The notes under the pieces: generated by a model
What the model saw: only the letters and a program-made list of their open reading frames with translations
What the model was told of the DNA's origin: nothing
Database searches by the model: none
Translations under genes and position numbers: made by a program
Source: Hoylesella buccalis ATCC 35310
GTDB taxonomy: Bacteria > Bacteroidota > Bacteroidia > Bacteroidales > Bacteroidaceae
Direction: 5' to 3'
Assembly: GCF_000177075.1 (NCBI RefSeq)
Contig: NZ_ADEG01000073.1
Location: forward strand, 23,332 to 87,331
Length of the DNA stretch: 64,000 nt
Part shown: positions 7,328 to 16,782 of the stretch, one piece after another
Position numbering within the stretch: position 1 is the first letter of the stretch
How the letters are laid out: the number at the start of each line of letters is the position of its first letter

Positions 7328-9670
7328 ATGAAAAAAACAGTGTTGCCGTTGATGGCACTTCTCATGCTTGGCAGCTTGCTCATGCAGGCGCAGAACAAGC
7401 GTTCGCTGACATCGTATGTCAACCCCATGATTGGCACAGCCGGCATGGGACACACCTTTCCAGGTGCCTGTGCGCCCTTTGGTGTGGTTCAATTGAGTCC
7501 CGAAACTGATACCATTCCGCATAATGTTGATGGCAAATATCAAGGTAAGGTGTATGCTTACTGCGCTGGTTATCAATATGATGACCCTACCATTGTGGGA
7601 TTCAGTCATACGCATTTGAGCGGTACGGGACATAGTGATTTAGGCGACGTGATGATTATGCCGCAGACGGGGGCGCTGAAGTTGAATCCCGGCACGGCCA
7701 CTCATCCGGAGAATGGCTATCGGTCGCGCTATTCACACGCCAACGAAAAGGCCACAGCCGGATATTACGAAGTGATGTTGGATGACTATGGTGTGAAGGC
7801 ACAGCTTACCGCTACTCCACGAGTGGGCGTTCATCGTTACACGTTTCCAAAGGGAGCAGACAGCCGCATCATACTCGATTTGTTGCATGGTATCTACAAC
7901 TACGACGGCAAGGTGTTGTGGAGCAGCATGCGAGTGGAGAACGATACGCTGATAACGGGTTACAGACTCACCAACGGATGGGCGCGGTGCAACTATACTT
8001 ATTTTGCCATTTCGCTGAGCAAGCCCATCAAGAGCTATGGCTATCGTGACATGAAACGTCCCAAATATGTGGGATTCTGGCGAAAGTTTGACCTGTACCA
8101 TAACTTTCCGGAGATAGCGGGAAGGGATGTGGTGGCCTATTTCAACTTCGACAACCAGGCTTCCCAGGTTCTTGAAATCAAGGTTGCCCTGTCTGCAGTG
8201 AGTACCGAGGGCGCACTAAAGAACCTTCGTGCCGAGGCTGCGGGTAAGACTTTCGAGCAAATCAGCAAGGAAACGCACGACCAATGGGAACGCGAACTGG
8301 ATGTCATCGAATGTGAGGGGCCCGAAGACCATAAGGCCATGCTTTACACGTCGCTTTACCATACCATGATTAACCCGTCGGTTTACATGGATGTGGATAG
8401 GCAATACCGTGGTTTGGACGGCAACATTCACATGGCTCACGACTTTGACAACTATACCATTTTCTCGCTTTGGGATACTTATCGCGCCCTGCATCCGCTG
8501 CTCAACCTGCTGAAGCCAGAACGAAACACCAACATGGTGAAGTCTATGTTGGCTCATCAGCAGCAGAGTGTGCACAAGATGCTGCCCATTTGGAGCCTCA
8601 TGGGCAACGAAGGATGGTGCATGACGGGTTATCACGCAGTATCCGTTCTTGCTGATGCCATGGTGAAAGGAGCCGACATCGACTATGATGCCGCTCTCAA
8701 GGCCATGATCTCTACGGCTACATGTCACTATTTTGCGGGCATTGGCGAATACATGAAGATGGGCTATGTACCCTACGAGCGTGACGCAACGGCGGCCTCG
8801 AACACGCTGGAATATGCGTATGACGACTGGACCATCTATGCGGCAGCCAAGAAAGCAGGGCGAGAAGACATCGCTGCCGAGTATGCCAAACGTGCTTTGT
8901 ACTATCGCAACACGTTCGACACGACGATTGGTTTTGCCAGTCCTCGTTATGCGGATGGCTCTTTTAAGAAGGATTTGGATCCGTATCAGACCTCAAACGA
9001 AGGCTTCATCGAAGGCAATTCGTGGAATTTCTCATTCCATGCGCCACAGGATGTGTATGGATTGATGAACAAGTTGGGCGGAGAAAAACAATTCTTGGCA
9101 AAGCTCAACCGTTTGTTTGCAATGGATTTGCCGGCCAAGTACTACGAACACAACGAGGATGTGACGGCAGAATGTCTGGTTGGGGGATACGTTCATGGCA
9201 ACGAGCCCAGTCATCACATTCCTTATCTGTATGCCTGGACCTCGGCACCTTGGAAGACACAGGAATGGCTTCGCACCATTATGAACAAGATGTATCGCAA
9301 CGAAGTACGCGGATTGGGTGGCAACGACGACTGTGGACAGATGTCGGCTTGGTACATCTTCTCATCCATGGGCTTTTATCCTGTATGCCCTGGGACTGAT
9401 GAATATGTGCTGGGGGCTCCTTACCTGCCCTATATGAAGGTGACGATGCCTACGGGTAAGACCTTGATTGTTAAGGCTCCTAAGGTGAACGACCGCAATC
9501 GGTATGTTCAACGGGTAAGACTGAATGGCAAACCGTACACCAAATTGTACATCACTCATGCCGACTTGCTGAAGGGAGGCGTGTTGGAATTTGACATGGG
9601 GAGCAGACCTAATAAGAAAAGAGGTTTGGCAAAGACGGACAAGCCGTATTCAATGACCAATGGAAATTAA
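7328..9670 (+). CDS. GH92 family alpha-mannosidase, secreted (first copy)
   Basis: This 780-residue protein has a signal peptide (KKTVLPLMALLMLGSLLMQAQ) and the two-domain GH92 architecture. The N-terminal part opens with YVNPMIGTAGMGHTFPGA and GFSHTHLSGTGHSDLGD. The C-terminal (alpha/alpha)6 part carries FSLWDTYRALHPL, GNEPSHHIPYLY and GGNDDCGQMSAWYIFSSMG. The family is Ca2+-dependent and inverting, and most members cleave alpha-1,2-, 1,3-, 1,4- or 1,6-linked mannose from glycoprotein N-glycans or yeast mannan. Linkage cannot be read from sequence. It is first in a three-gene cluster with a metalloprotease lipoprotein and a second GH92, pointing to periplasmic breakdown of mannosylated glycoproteins. 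Confidence 0.95.
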   Translation: MKKTVLPLMALLMLGSLLMQAQNKRSLTSYVNPMIGTAGMGHTFPGACAPFGVVQLSPETDTIPHNVDGKYQGKVYAYCAGYQYDDPTIVGFSHTHLSGTGHSDLGDVMIMPQTGALKLNPGTATHPENGYRSRYSHANEKATAGYYEVMLDDYGVKAQLTATPRVGVHRYTFPKGADSRIILDLLHGIYNYDGKVLWSSMRVENDTLITGYRLTNGWARCNYTYFAISLSKPIKSYGYRDMKRPKYVGFWRKFDLYHNFPEIAGRDVVAYFNFDNQASQVLEIKVALSAVSTEGALKNLRAEAAGKTFEQISKETHDQWERELDVIECEGPEDHKAMLYTSLYHTMINPSVYMDVDRQYRGLDGNIHMAHDFDNYTIFSLWDTYRALHPLLNLLKPERNTNMVKSMLAHQQQSVHKMLPIWSLMGNEGWCMTGYHAVSVLADAMVKGADIDYDAALKAMISTATCHYFAGIGEYMKMGYVPYERDATAASNTLEYAYDDWTIYAAAKKAGREDIAAEYAKRALYYRNTFDTTIGFASPRYADGSFKKDLDPYQTSNEGFIEGNSWNFSFHAPQDVYGLMNKLGGEKQFLAKLNRLFAMDLPAKYYEHNEDVTAECLVGGYVHGNEPSHHIPYLYAWTSAPWKTQEWLRTIMNKMYRNEVRGLGGNDDCGQMSAWYIFSSMGFYPVCPGTDEYVLGAPYLPYMKVTMPTGKTLIVKAPKVNDRNRYVQRVRLNGKPYTKLYITHADLLKGGVLEFDMGSRPNKKRGLAKTDKPYSMTNGN

Positions 9671-9707
9671 AGTTCAACATCAATCAGCATTAAGAAACTA
9701 AACGATT

Positions 9708-10514
9708 ATGAAGAAGAACGTATGGGTAATGGCGGCTGCTATGATGAGCGGAATGCTGCTCATCTCGTGTGGAATATCAAAGAAAATGGCAGGCGTGTCC
9801 CGTTATACAGACGACCAATGGAACACGCATTTGGGCAGAATAGATTTTGAAGATCAGGACAAAGGTAGCGAGGGATCGCGCATTTATCATGCCATCATCC
9901 CCAATCCCGATGCGTACATCCGTCAGGTGACGGCTACGGTGATGCGCACGTTGTATTTCAAACCATCTGACAGCATCCCCGCTTGTAAGCGTCTGCACTA
10001 TATCATTCGCGACGATAAGGGAATTTCTGCCAAAGGTGGTGGGAATGGATTCGTGGATATCTTCTATAGCACACGACACATCAAGCGTTCGTTTGCCAAC
10101 AATGACACGGCGAAGGTTCTCTTTGAAACGCGCGGTGTATTGCTGCACGAGTTGACACATGCTTTTCAATTAGAGCCGCAAGGCATTGGCGGTTACGGTG
10201 ATAATAAGGTGGTATGGTCGTTCATTGAGGGAATGGCCGATGCCGTTCGTGTGGCCAATGGCGGATTCCATGGTGAACAAGATCGACCGAAAGGTGGAAA
10301 TTATATGGATGGCTATCGCACCACGGGCTACTTCCTGAACTGGGTGAAGGATCATAAGGATAAGGATTTTATTCGTAAGATGAATCGTTCAACCCTGGAG
10401 GTTGTGCCATGGTCTTGGGACGGTGCCGTGAAATATGCACTGGGCAAGAAGTATGGTATTGACGCCCTTTGGCACGAATATCAGGTTGCCATCGGTGACA
10501 TCAAATCCAATTAA
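9708..10514 (+). CDS. Basic secretory protein family metalloprotease-like lipoprotein
   Basis: This 268-residue protein starts with a lipoprotein signal (hydrophobic stretch followed by LLISCG), so it is predicted to be membrane-anchored. The mature part resembles the basic secretory protein (BSP) family. It has a zinc-binding HELTHAFQ motif near residue 147, with SFIEGMADAVRV downstream as the second helix of the metzincin-like site, and GYRTTGYFLNWVKD after that. BSPs are putative peptidases best known from plants and bacteria; the substrate is unknown. Its position between two GH92 genes, with gaps of 37 and 62 bp, suggests cotranscription and action on the peptide part of mannosylated glycoproteins, which is inference. 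Confidence 0.8.
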   Translation: MKKNVWVMAAAMMSGMLLISCGISKKMAGVSRYTDDQWNTHLGRIDFEDQDKGSEGSRIYHAIIPNPDAYIRQVTATVMRTLYFKPSDSIPACKRLHYIIRDDKGISAKGGGNGFVDIFYSTRHIKRSFANNDTAKVLFETRGVLLHELTHAFQLEPQGIGGYGDNKVVWSFIEGMADAVRVANGGFHGEQDRPKGGNYMDGYRTTGYFLNWVKDHKDKDFIRKMNRSTLEVVPWSWDGAVKYALGKKYGIDALWHEYQVAIGDIKSN

Positions 10515-10576
10515 ATCGATATCAACACCATCTCCTGCCCGTTGAAGGGTGGTAGGAAATAAATATGTAGGCAGAA

Positions 10577-12925
10577 ATGAAAATCAAATATATCATTCTT
10601 TCCCTGTTCGTGGCCATGCAGAGTGTGGCTGTGTGTGCATCCCAAAAACGACCGAAGCAAATGGATAAGCCAGCCATCGCTTATGTCAATCCTTTTGTGG
10701 GCACCGATGGTTATGGCAATGTTTACCCTGGTGCGCAGATTCCTTTCGGCGGTATTCAAATCAGTCCCGATACGGATGAACATTTTTACGATTGCGCTTC
10801 GGGGTATAAATGGAACCGAAACTCCATCCAAGGATTCTCATTGACGCACCTCAGTGGTACGGGAATCCCCGACATGGGTGACTTTCTCTTCATGCCAGGC
10901 ACGGGAAAAATACGGCTTGAGCCAGGTACTGATGAAGCGCCGGACAGTGGTTATCGCAGTCGTTTCTCACATAATGACGAGCAGGCGACACCGGGTTATT
11001 ACTATGTGAACTTGAAAGATTATGGTGTCAAGGCTGAGATGACGGCAGGTGAACGTAGTGGTATTTTCCGATTTACTTATCCGAAGACCGATTCAGCCTT
11101 TGTGCTAATCGATCTGAACCATACGCTTTGGCAGAAATGTGTGTGGTCGAACATCCGCGTTGAAGACGATCATACCATTACAGGATACAAACTTGTCAAG
11201 GGATGGGGACCCGAGAGGCACATCTATTTTAGAGCCGAATTCTCGCATCCGTTCCGTCATTTCATGATTTATCAAGATAAAAAGCCGGTTATTTACAACA
11301 CGAGTCGTTTTAGAAGTAATCGTGAAGCGTGGGGACCCAACATCCTGTTCACGGCAACATACAATACACAAGATGATGCTGTGGTAACGGTGAAGACCAG
11401 TATTTCATCCACTTCGACCGATGGTGCCAAGCTGAATATGCAGGAATTGCAAGGCCATACTTTCGATAGCCTTAAGCAGTTGGCCGAACAAAAGTGGCAG
11501 AAAGAACTGTCAAAGTACGAGATTACCGGCAGTGAACAACAGAAACGCACCTTCTATACCTCGGCTTATCATGCTGCATTATGCCCATTTACGTATGATG
11601 ATGCTGATGGTAGGTACAGCGGTCTGGACAAGAACATCGAGCAGGCGCATGGGTTTACCAACCGAACCGAGTTCTCTCTTTGGGATACTTATCGTGCCTG
11701 GCACCCTTTGATGAACCTGATTCATCACGACATTCAGGCCGATATCGCCAATTCGATGCTGGCTCATTATGACAAGAGCGTGGAGAAAATGTTGCCATTT
11801 TGGTCATTTGGCAGTAACGAAACTTGGTGTATGATTGGCTATCACGCAGCTGCGGTGCTGGCAGACATGATTTGCAAGGAGGTGAAAGGGTTCGACTACG
11901 AGCGAGCTTTCGAGGCGATGGTGCGAACAGCCATGAACCCTAACTACGATGGATTGCCCGACTATCGATCCAAAGGCTATGTGCCATTCGACAAAGAGAA
12001 TGAATCTGTTTCCAAAACACTGGAGTATGCATTCGATGATTATGCCATTGCACAGGCCGCAAAGAAGCTGGGAAAGACCAGAGAATATACCTATTTCCTG
12101 AACAGGGCATTGAGTTATCAGAATCTTTTCGACCACCAAACCAAGTATATGCGTGGCAAAGACGCCAGTGGAGCATGGCGATCGCCTTTCTCACCCATTG
12201 CTTATCAGGGACCAGGGTCGGTCAATGGATGGGGTGATATCACCGAAGGTTTCACCGTGCAGTATCATTGGACGGTTCCACAGGATGTTCAAGGACTGAT
12301 GAACCTCATGGGAAAAGACAAGTTCCGTGAGCGTTTGGATTCGTTGTTTACCTACGATTTGCCAGATGATATACCCGGTGCGCATGACATTCAGGGACGA
12401 ATTGGTGCTTATTGGCATGGCAATGAGCCTTGTCATCATGTGGCTTATCTGTACAATTACTTGGGCGAAGGTTGGAAAGGACAGAAGATTGTCAGGGAAG
12501 TTGTTGACCGATTCTATGGTGATGAGCCAGGTTCTCTCTCGGGAAATGACGACTGTGGGCAGATGTCTGCATGGTGCATTTTCAACAGTATGGGCTTCTA
12601 TCCGGTGGCACCCTCAAGCGGATATTACAATATAGGTTCGCCTGCCTTGCCAGGTGTCACGCTAACGATGAGCAATGGAAAGAAGATTGTGGTCACAACC
12701 AAGGGTTGGAGCAAGAAAGCAGTGTATGTTAATAAGGTGTTTTTGAATGGGAAACCCTACACTAAATCCTACTTGAAATGGACCGACTTGAAAGAAGGAG
12801 CCCACATACAGTTCGTCATGTCGACCAAACCGAATAAGAAATGGGCCACACAGCCGCAAGACATTGCACCATCGTTGTCGGCTCCTGGCAAAACAATGAC
12901 TTATCGAAAGGGCATGAACCTGTAA
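10577..12925 (+). CDS. GH92 family alpha-mannosidase, secreted (second copy)
   Basis: This 782-residue protein is a paralogue of the GH92 at 7328-9670 with the same domain order. It has a signal peptide (KIKYIILSLFVAMQSVAVCAS), YVNPFVGTDGYGNVYPGA, GFSLTHLSGTGIPDMGD, FSLWDTYRAWHPL, GNEPCHHVAYLY and GNDDCGQMSAWCIFNSMGFYPV. The two copies are clearly diverged across most of their length, so they probably act on different mannosidic linkages rather than being a recent duplication. The C-terminal end overlaps the frame of the following Mrp gene only if a far-upstream start is assumed for that gene. Confidence 0.95.
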   Translation: MKIKYIILSLFVAMQSVAVCASQKRPKQMDKPAIAYVNPFVGTDGYGNVYPGAQIPFGGIQISPDTDEHFYDCASGYKWNRNSIQGFSLTHLSGTGIPDMGDFLFMPGTGKIRLEPGTDEAPDSGYRSRFSHNDEQATPGYYYVNLKDYGVKAEMTAGERSGIFRFTYPKTDSAFVLIDLNHTLWQKCVWSNIRVEDDHTITGYKLVKGWGPERHIYFRAEFSHPFRHFMIYQDKKPVIYNTSRFRSNREAWGPNILFTATYNTQDDAVVTVKTSISSTSTDGAKLNMQELQGHTFDSLKQLAEQKWQKELSKYEITGSEQQKRTFYTSAYHAALCPFTYDDADGRYSGLDKNIEQAHGFTNRTEFSLWDTYRAWHPLMNLIHHDIQADIANSMLAHYDKSVEKMLPFWSFGSNETWCMIGYHAAAVLADMICKEVKGFDYERAFEAMVRTAMNPNYDGLPDYRSKGYVPFDKENESVSKTLEYAFDDYAIAQAAKKLGKTREYTYFLNRALSYQNLFDHQTKYMRGKDASGAWRSPFSPIAYQGPGSVNGWGDITEGFTVQYHWTVPQDVQGLMNLMGKDKFRERLDSLFTYDLPDDIPGAHDIQGRIGAYWHGNEPCHHVAYLYNYLGEGWKGQKIVREVVDRFYGDEPGSLSGNDDCGQMSAWCIFNSMGFYPVAPSSGYYNIGSPALPGVTLTMSNGKKIVVTTKGWSKKAVYVNKVFLNGKPYTKSYLKWTDLKEGAHIQFVMSTKPNKKWATQPQDIAPSLSAPGKTMTYRKGMNL

Positions 12926-12960
12926 TCAATCAATTGAAAAAATCGCTTCAAAAAGAAGGG

Positions 12961-14091
12961 ATGACAACGCTAAATACAAAACATGAGAAGATGACTTTAT
13001 ATCCAAAACTAATTACTGAGGCATTGGCAACGGTGATGTATCCCGGAACCAAGAAGAACCTCATTGAGAGCGACATGCTGGCAGATGACGTCCGAATCGA
13101 TGGGATGAAGGTTGAGTTTACCTTGATATTTCCCCGCGAAACCGATCCTTTTCTGCGGTCAACGCTCAAGGCTGCCGAGGCTGCCATCCATTTCCATGTG
13201 GGAAAAGAGGTTGAGGTGAACATTAAAACCGAGTTCAAGACCGCACCAAGACCAGAGGTCGACAAGCTGCTTCCGCAAGTGAAGAACATCATTGCGGTGA
13301 GCTCTGGCAAGGGTGGAGTGGGCAAGTCGACCATCTCTTCCAATCTGGCTATCGCCTTGGCGCAACTGGGTTACAAGGTGGGATTATTGGATGCTGACAT
13401 CTTCGGTCCATCCATGCCCAAGATGTTCGGCGTGGAAAACGAGCGAGTTTATGCCATTGAGAAAGAGGGCAGACAACTCATTGTGCCGATAGAGAAATAC
13501 GGTGTGAAGTTGTTGAGTGTGGGTTTCTTTGTCAATCCTCAGACCGCAACGCTCTGGCGAGGCAGCATGGCGTCGAATGCGCTGAAGCAATTGATTGCTG
13601 ATGCTGATTGGGGTGAGCTGGATTACTTCATCCTTGACACGCCACCAGGTACAAGTGACATTCATTTAACATTGCTCCAGACGCTCGCCATCACGGGATC
13701 GGTCATCGTGAGCACGCCACAGAAGGTGGCTTTGGCTGATGCCAGGAAGGGTATTGATATGTACCAGAACGACAAGGTGAACGTGCCGATTCTCGGATTG
13801 GTGGAAAACATGGCTTGGTTCACACCCGCTGAACTGCCTGAGAACAAATATTTCATTTTTGGAAAGGATGGCTGTAAGCAGCTGGCAGACGAGATGAAGC
13901 TGCCATTGTTGGCGCAGATTCCCATCGTGCAGAGCATCTGTGAGAACGGTGATGGTGGCGAACCGTCGGCTGTTCACACTGATACGATGACGGGACAGGC
14001 CTTTCTTAACCTGGCACAAGCGGTGGTCACGGTGACCAACAGACGAAACAAAGAGCAGCAACCCACAAAGATTGTCAAGGTAAACAAATAG
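12961..14091 (+). CDS. Mrp/ApbC-type P-loop ATPase, Fe-S cluster carrier family
   Basis: This 376-residue protein joins an N-terminal MIP18/DUF59 domain (ITEALATVMYPGTKKNLIES) to a ParA/MinD-type ATPase with the deviant Walker A SSGKGGVGKSTISSNLA near residue 112 and a Walker B region DYFILDTPPGTSDIHLTL. The family carries and transfers iron-sulfur clusters in the cytoplasm. The CxxC pair found near the C-terminus of many Mrp proteins is not visible; ENMAWFTPAELPENKYFIFG stands in its place. The start is taken as the ATG at 12961, just after the GH92 stop. An ATG at 12991 (MTLYPKLI) is equally possible, and longer frames would overlap the GH92 gene. Confidence 0.9.
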   Translation: MTTLNTKHEKMTLYPKLITEALATVMYPGTKKNLIESDMLADDVRIDGMKVEFTLIFPRETDPFLRSTLKAAEAAIHFHVGKEVEVNIKTEFKTAPRPEVDKLLPQVKNIIAVSSGKGGVGKSTISSNLAIALAQLGYKVGLLDADIFGPSMPKMFGVENERVYAIEKEGRQLIVPIEKYGVKLLSVGFFVNPQTATLWRGSMASNALKQLIADADWGELDYFILDTPPGTSDIHLTLLQTLAITGSVIVSTPQKVALADARKGIDMYQNDKVNVPILGLVENMAWFTPAELPENKYFIFGKDGCKQLADEMKLPLLAQIPIVQSICENGDGGEPSAVHTDTMTGQAFLNLAQAVVTVTNRRNKEQQPTKIVKVNK

Positions 14092-14165
14092 GGTTACCCT
14101 AACAAGCAACCTTCATTTTCAGCGTCGCTGGCATGGATAACCAGCGCTACGCTGCTGTAAAAATG

Positions 14166-14211
14166 TGGCAAACATGAGGCACGGAGAAACCTCCTGCTTT
14201 CGTGTTTGCCA
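14166..14211. terminator. Bidirectional hairpin between convergent mrp and clc genes
   Basis: A perfect 9-bp inverted repeat, TGGCAAACA (14166-14174) and TGTTTGCCA (14203-14211), encloses a second short stem (GAGG/CCTC). It lies in the 131-bp gap between convergent genes, where a shared terminator is expected. There is no long T run, so strength is uncertain. Confidence 0.5.
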
Positions 14212-14222
14212 TTTATTTTCAA

Positions 14223-16010
14223 TCACTCTGCCGAGAAGTCGGCCACCGTCTTGCGGTACATGGAATACAGTCGGGTGCGTTCTATAAAGCCAGTAAGCTC
14301 TCCGTCCACGTCAACCACCGGCAAATAGTTGGCGTTGGTCTTGTCAAACTTCTCCATTACCTCTTCCATGGAGTCTTTAATGCCCAGTGTAGCTTTCGGG
14401 GGTATTAAAATTTGTTGCACGGTGAAGCGGTGATACAGTTCGGTTCTGAACATCACATGCCTAATCTTGTTAATGTCAATGATGCCCAGTAAGATGCCTG
14501 CCGTGTTCACGACAGGGATGAAACTGGTGTGACTTCTGCTGATTACACTCACCAACTTCCCTAACGGCATGTCTAGGTCTACGGTCGTATAGTCGTGGTC
14601 TATCACGCTATCCAGGCTCATGAGCGTTAGGATTGATCGATCTGTATGATGGGTGAGCAGTCTGCCTTGGCGCGCCAGACGCGTGGCATAGATGCTGTGT
14701 GGCTCGAAGATGCTGATGACCATCACCGACACAATGCTCACCATGATGAGCGGTAAGAACAGCGAATAGCCGCCCGTAAGTTCGGCAATGAGGAACACTC
14801 CGGTCAAAGGGGCATGCATCACCCCAGCCATCACCCCGGCCATTCCCAGCAGTGTGAAGTTCTTTTCGGGGATGTAGGTTCCCACCTGATTCATGTTCCA
14901 CACACGCGCAAAGAGAAAACCGCCGAACCCTCCGACGAACAGGGATGGCGCAAAGGTTCCTCCTACGCCACCCGCTCCGTTGGTAGCCGATGTGGCAAAA
15001 ATTTTGGTGAGCAGCACTAAAGCGATGTAGATGACCAGCAAGCCCGAACTGCCTGCGAACAACGAGTTGTTCATTACAGCGTTCCAATCGGCTTCCGTGT
15101 TTCCGTTAAGCAAGATATTCAGCGAATTGTAGCCCTCACCATATAGTGAAGGAAAGAAAAATATCAATGAACTCAGCAGGATGGCTCCTAAGAAAAGTTT
15201 GGCGAATGGGTAGTCTTTGAGCTGTTCGAACACCCCTTCGCATTTGCTCATCATGCGGATGAAGTACAGACTTACCATGCCGCAGAACAGTCCCAGCAGG
15301 ATACTTGCCGGTATGCGGTCGATGTTCCAAGCACTGTCGAGTGTGAAATCGAACAGCGAGCGGTTACCCACGAAGATGTATGTGAAGACGGTTGCCGTGA
15401 CGGTAGAGGTGAGGATAGGTAGCAGCGATGCCATGCTGAGGTCTACCATGAGCACCTCCAGCGTGAACACCAGGCCGGCTATCGGGGCTTTAAAGATGCC
15501 TGCGATGGCGGCGGATGCGCCACAACCCACGAGCAACATCAGCGTTTTGTTGTCCATTTTGAACAACTGTCCGAGGTTACTGCCTATCGCCGATCCCGTC
15601 AGCACGATGGGAGCCTCGGCACCTACCGACCCGCCAAAGCCGATGGTGATGGCCGATGAGATGACCGATGTCCAACAGTTGTGCGCCTTCAGCCTTGACT
15701 GCTTGGTGGATATGGCATACAGCACCTGCGTGATGCCGTGCGAAATGTTGTCTTTCACCACATATCTCACGAAGAGCGACGTGATGTATATGCCGATAAC
15801 GGGAAACAGCAGGTACAGCCAGTTGTAGGTGGTGGCATCGAAACCGGCAGTGAGTAAATGTTGAATCTGTCTGATGATGAAGTGCAACACATAAGCGGCT
15901 ACCGAGGCGAAGATACCTATAAAAAAGGCCAGGATGGTCGCCATCTGACGATTGGTCAGATGTGTCAGTCTCCACTTGTGAAGCTTGTTGATATAGGTTG
16001 TTAGTTGCAT
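14223..16010 (-). CDS. ClC-family chloride channel/antiporter with C-terminal CBS domains
   Basis: This 595-residue protein has about ten hydrophobic segments over the first 430 residues and ClC signature loops: GFGGSVGAEAPIVL, containing the gating glutamate, and GAGGVGGTFAPSLFVGG. A cytoplasmic tail of about 140 residues follows with two CBS-like repeats (TSFIPVVNTAGILLGIIDI and ANYLPVVDVDGELTGFIE), which in this family bind nucleotides or regulate gating. It transports chloride or related anions in the inner membrane. It is last of three minus-strand genes after fmt and tsaC, with 75 bp to tsaC. Confidence 0.93.
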   Translation of the reverse strand: MQLTTYINKLHKWRLTHLTNRQMATILAFFIGIFASVAAYVLHFIIRQIQHLLTAGFDATTYNWLYLLFPVIGIYITSLFVRYVVKDNISHGITQVLYAISTKQSRLKAHNCWTSVISSAITIGFGGSVGAEAPIVLTGSAIGSNLGQLFKMDNKTLMLLVGCGASAAIAGIFKAPIAGLVFTLEVLMVDLSMASLLPILTSTVTATVFTYIFVGNRSLFDFTLDSAWNIDRIPASILLGLFCGMVSLYFIRMMSKCEGVFEQLKDYPFAKLFLGAILLSSLIFFFPSLYGEGYNSLNILLNGNTEADWNAVMNNSLFAGSSGLLVIYIALVLLTKIFATSATNGAGGVGGTFAPSLFVGGFGGFLFARVWNMNQVGTYIPEKNFTLLGMAGVMAGVMHAPLTGVFLIAELTGGYSLFLPLIMVSIVSVMVISIFEPHSIYATRLARQGRLLTHHTDRSILTLMSLDSVIDHDYTTVDLDMPLGKLVSVISRSHTSFIPVVNTAGILLGIIDINKIRHVMFRTELYHRFTVQQILIPPKATLGIKDSMEEVMEKFDKTNANYLPVVDVDGELTGFIERTRLYSMYRKTVADFSAE

Positions 16011-16085
16011 CGTTTATCCTGTTGTCGCCTGTTTTGTGAAAAGCGTGTGGTGTGGCCGTGGCGACAGCTGTCAAGGGCGTGTGTT

Positions 16086-16655
16086 TTATTTTCTGATGAT
16101 GGTTACTTCTCCATCTTCTGCCAGCTTAATGATGCTGCTGGGCGTGTGGGGTTTGTGCTCCTGTCTGCGCGAATGGCACACATAGTCAACCGCATCGAGT
16201 ATCTCCTGACTGATGTCGCAGTAGTTGGCTGCTGCCGGTTCACCGCTGACATTGGCGCTGGTACTTACCAAAGCCTTCTGAAAACGGTAGCACAGTTCGT
16301 GCGAAAAGGGTTCTTTGGTAATGCGCAGGGCGATGCTTCCGTCTTCTGCTATCAGGTTGGGAGCCAGGTTGATGGCACCATCCAGGATGATGGTCGTTGG
16401 CTTCACGGCCACGTCCAGCAAGTCCCAAGCCACATTGGGTACCTGCCTCACATAGCGTTGCAGCCGCGCATCGGAGTCGACCAGACAGATGAGTGCCTTC
16501 GAGTCGTCCCGCTTCTTGATTTTGTACACTTTGGCCACGGCTTCAGCATTGGTTGCGTCGCAACCTATTCCCCACACGGTATCGGTGGGATAAAGTATCA
16601 CGCCTCCCTGTTTCATCACCTCTATGGCGTTCTTGATGTCTTCTTGTATGGTCAT
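16086..16655 (-). CDS. tsaC: Threonylcarbamoyl-AMP synthase (TsaC/Sua5/YrdC family)
   Basis: This 189-residue protein is a single YrdC domain. The family makes threonylcarbamoyl-AMP from threonine, bicarbonate and ATP for the t6A37 modification of ANN-decoding tRNAs. Motifs are GGVILYPTDTVWGIGCDATN near residue 20, YKIKKRDDSKALICLV, and LVSTSANVSGEPAAANY near residue 140. The length matches the short TsaC type without the Sua5 extension. It lies between fmt and the ClC gene, all on the minus strand. Confidence 0.92.
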   Translation of the reverse strand: MTIQEDIKNAIEVMKQGGVILYPTDTVWGIGCDATNAEAVAKVYKIKKRDDSKALICLVDSDARLQRYVRQVPNVAWDLLDVAVKPTTIILDGAINLAPNLIAEDGSIALRITKEPFSHELCYRFQKALVSTSANVSGEPAAANYCDISQEILDAVDYVCHSRRQEHKPHTPSSIIKLAEDGEVTIIRK

Positions 16656-16712
16656 TTTGAGTTTGTGAGTTTTTGAGATTTTTAAGTTTTTAAGATTCTC
16701 TGGTTACTGGTT

Positions 16713-16775
16713 ATTAGGCTAATTAGGCTAATTAGGCTAATAAGGCCAATTGGGCCAATTAGGTTTATTGGCCTA
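16713..16775. repeat. Seven-unit 9-bp minisatellite, consensus ATTAGGCTA
   Basis: Units begin at 16713, 16722, 16731, 16740, 16749, 16758 and 16767, an exact 9-bp period. The first three are identical (ATTAGGCTA) and the later ones are diverged (ATAAGGCCA, ATTGGGCCA and so on). It fills the gap between fmt and tsaC. A T-rich, weakly repetitive stretch lies beside it at about 16658-16700. Confidence 0.85.
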
Positions 16776-16782
16776 ATAGCTT

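Noticed and set aside
12841..12960. Longer N-terminus for the Mrp gene
   Set aside because: It would overlap the GH92 C-terminus in another frame. The extension has no domain, and the MIP18 domain begins after the ATG at 12961 or 12991.
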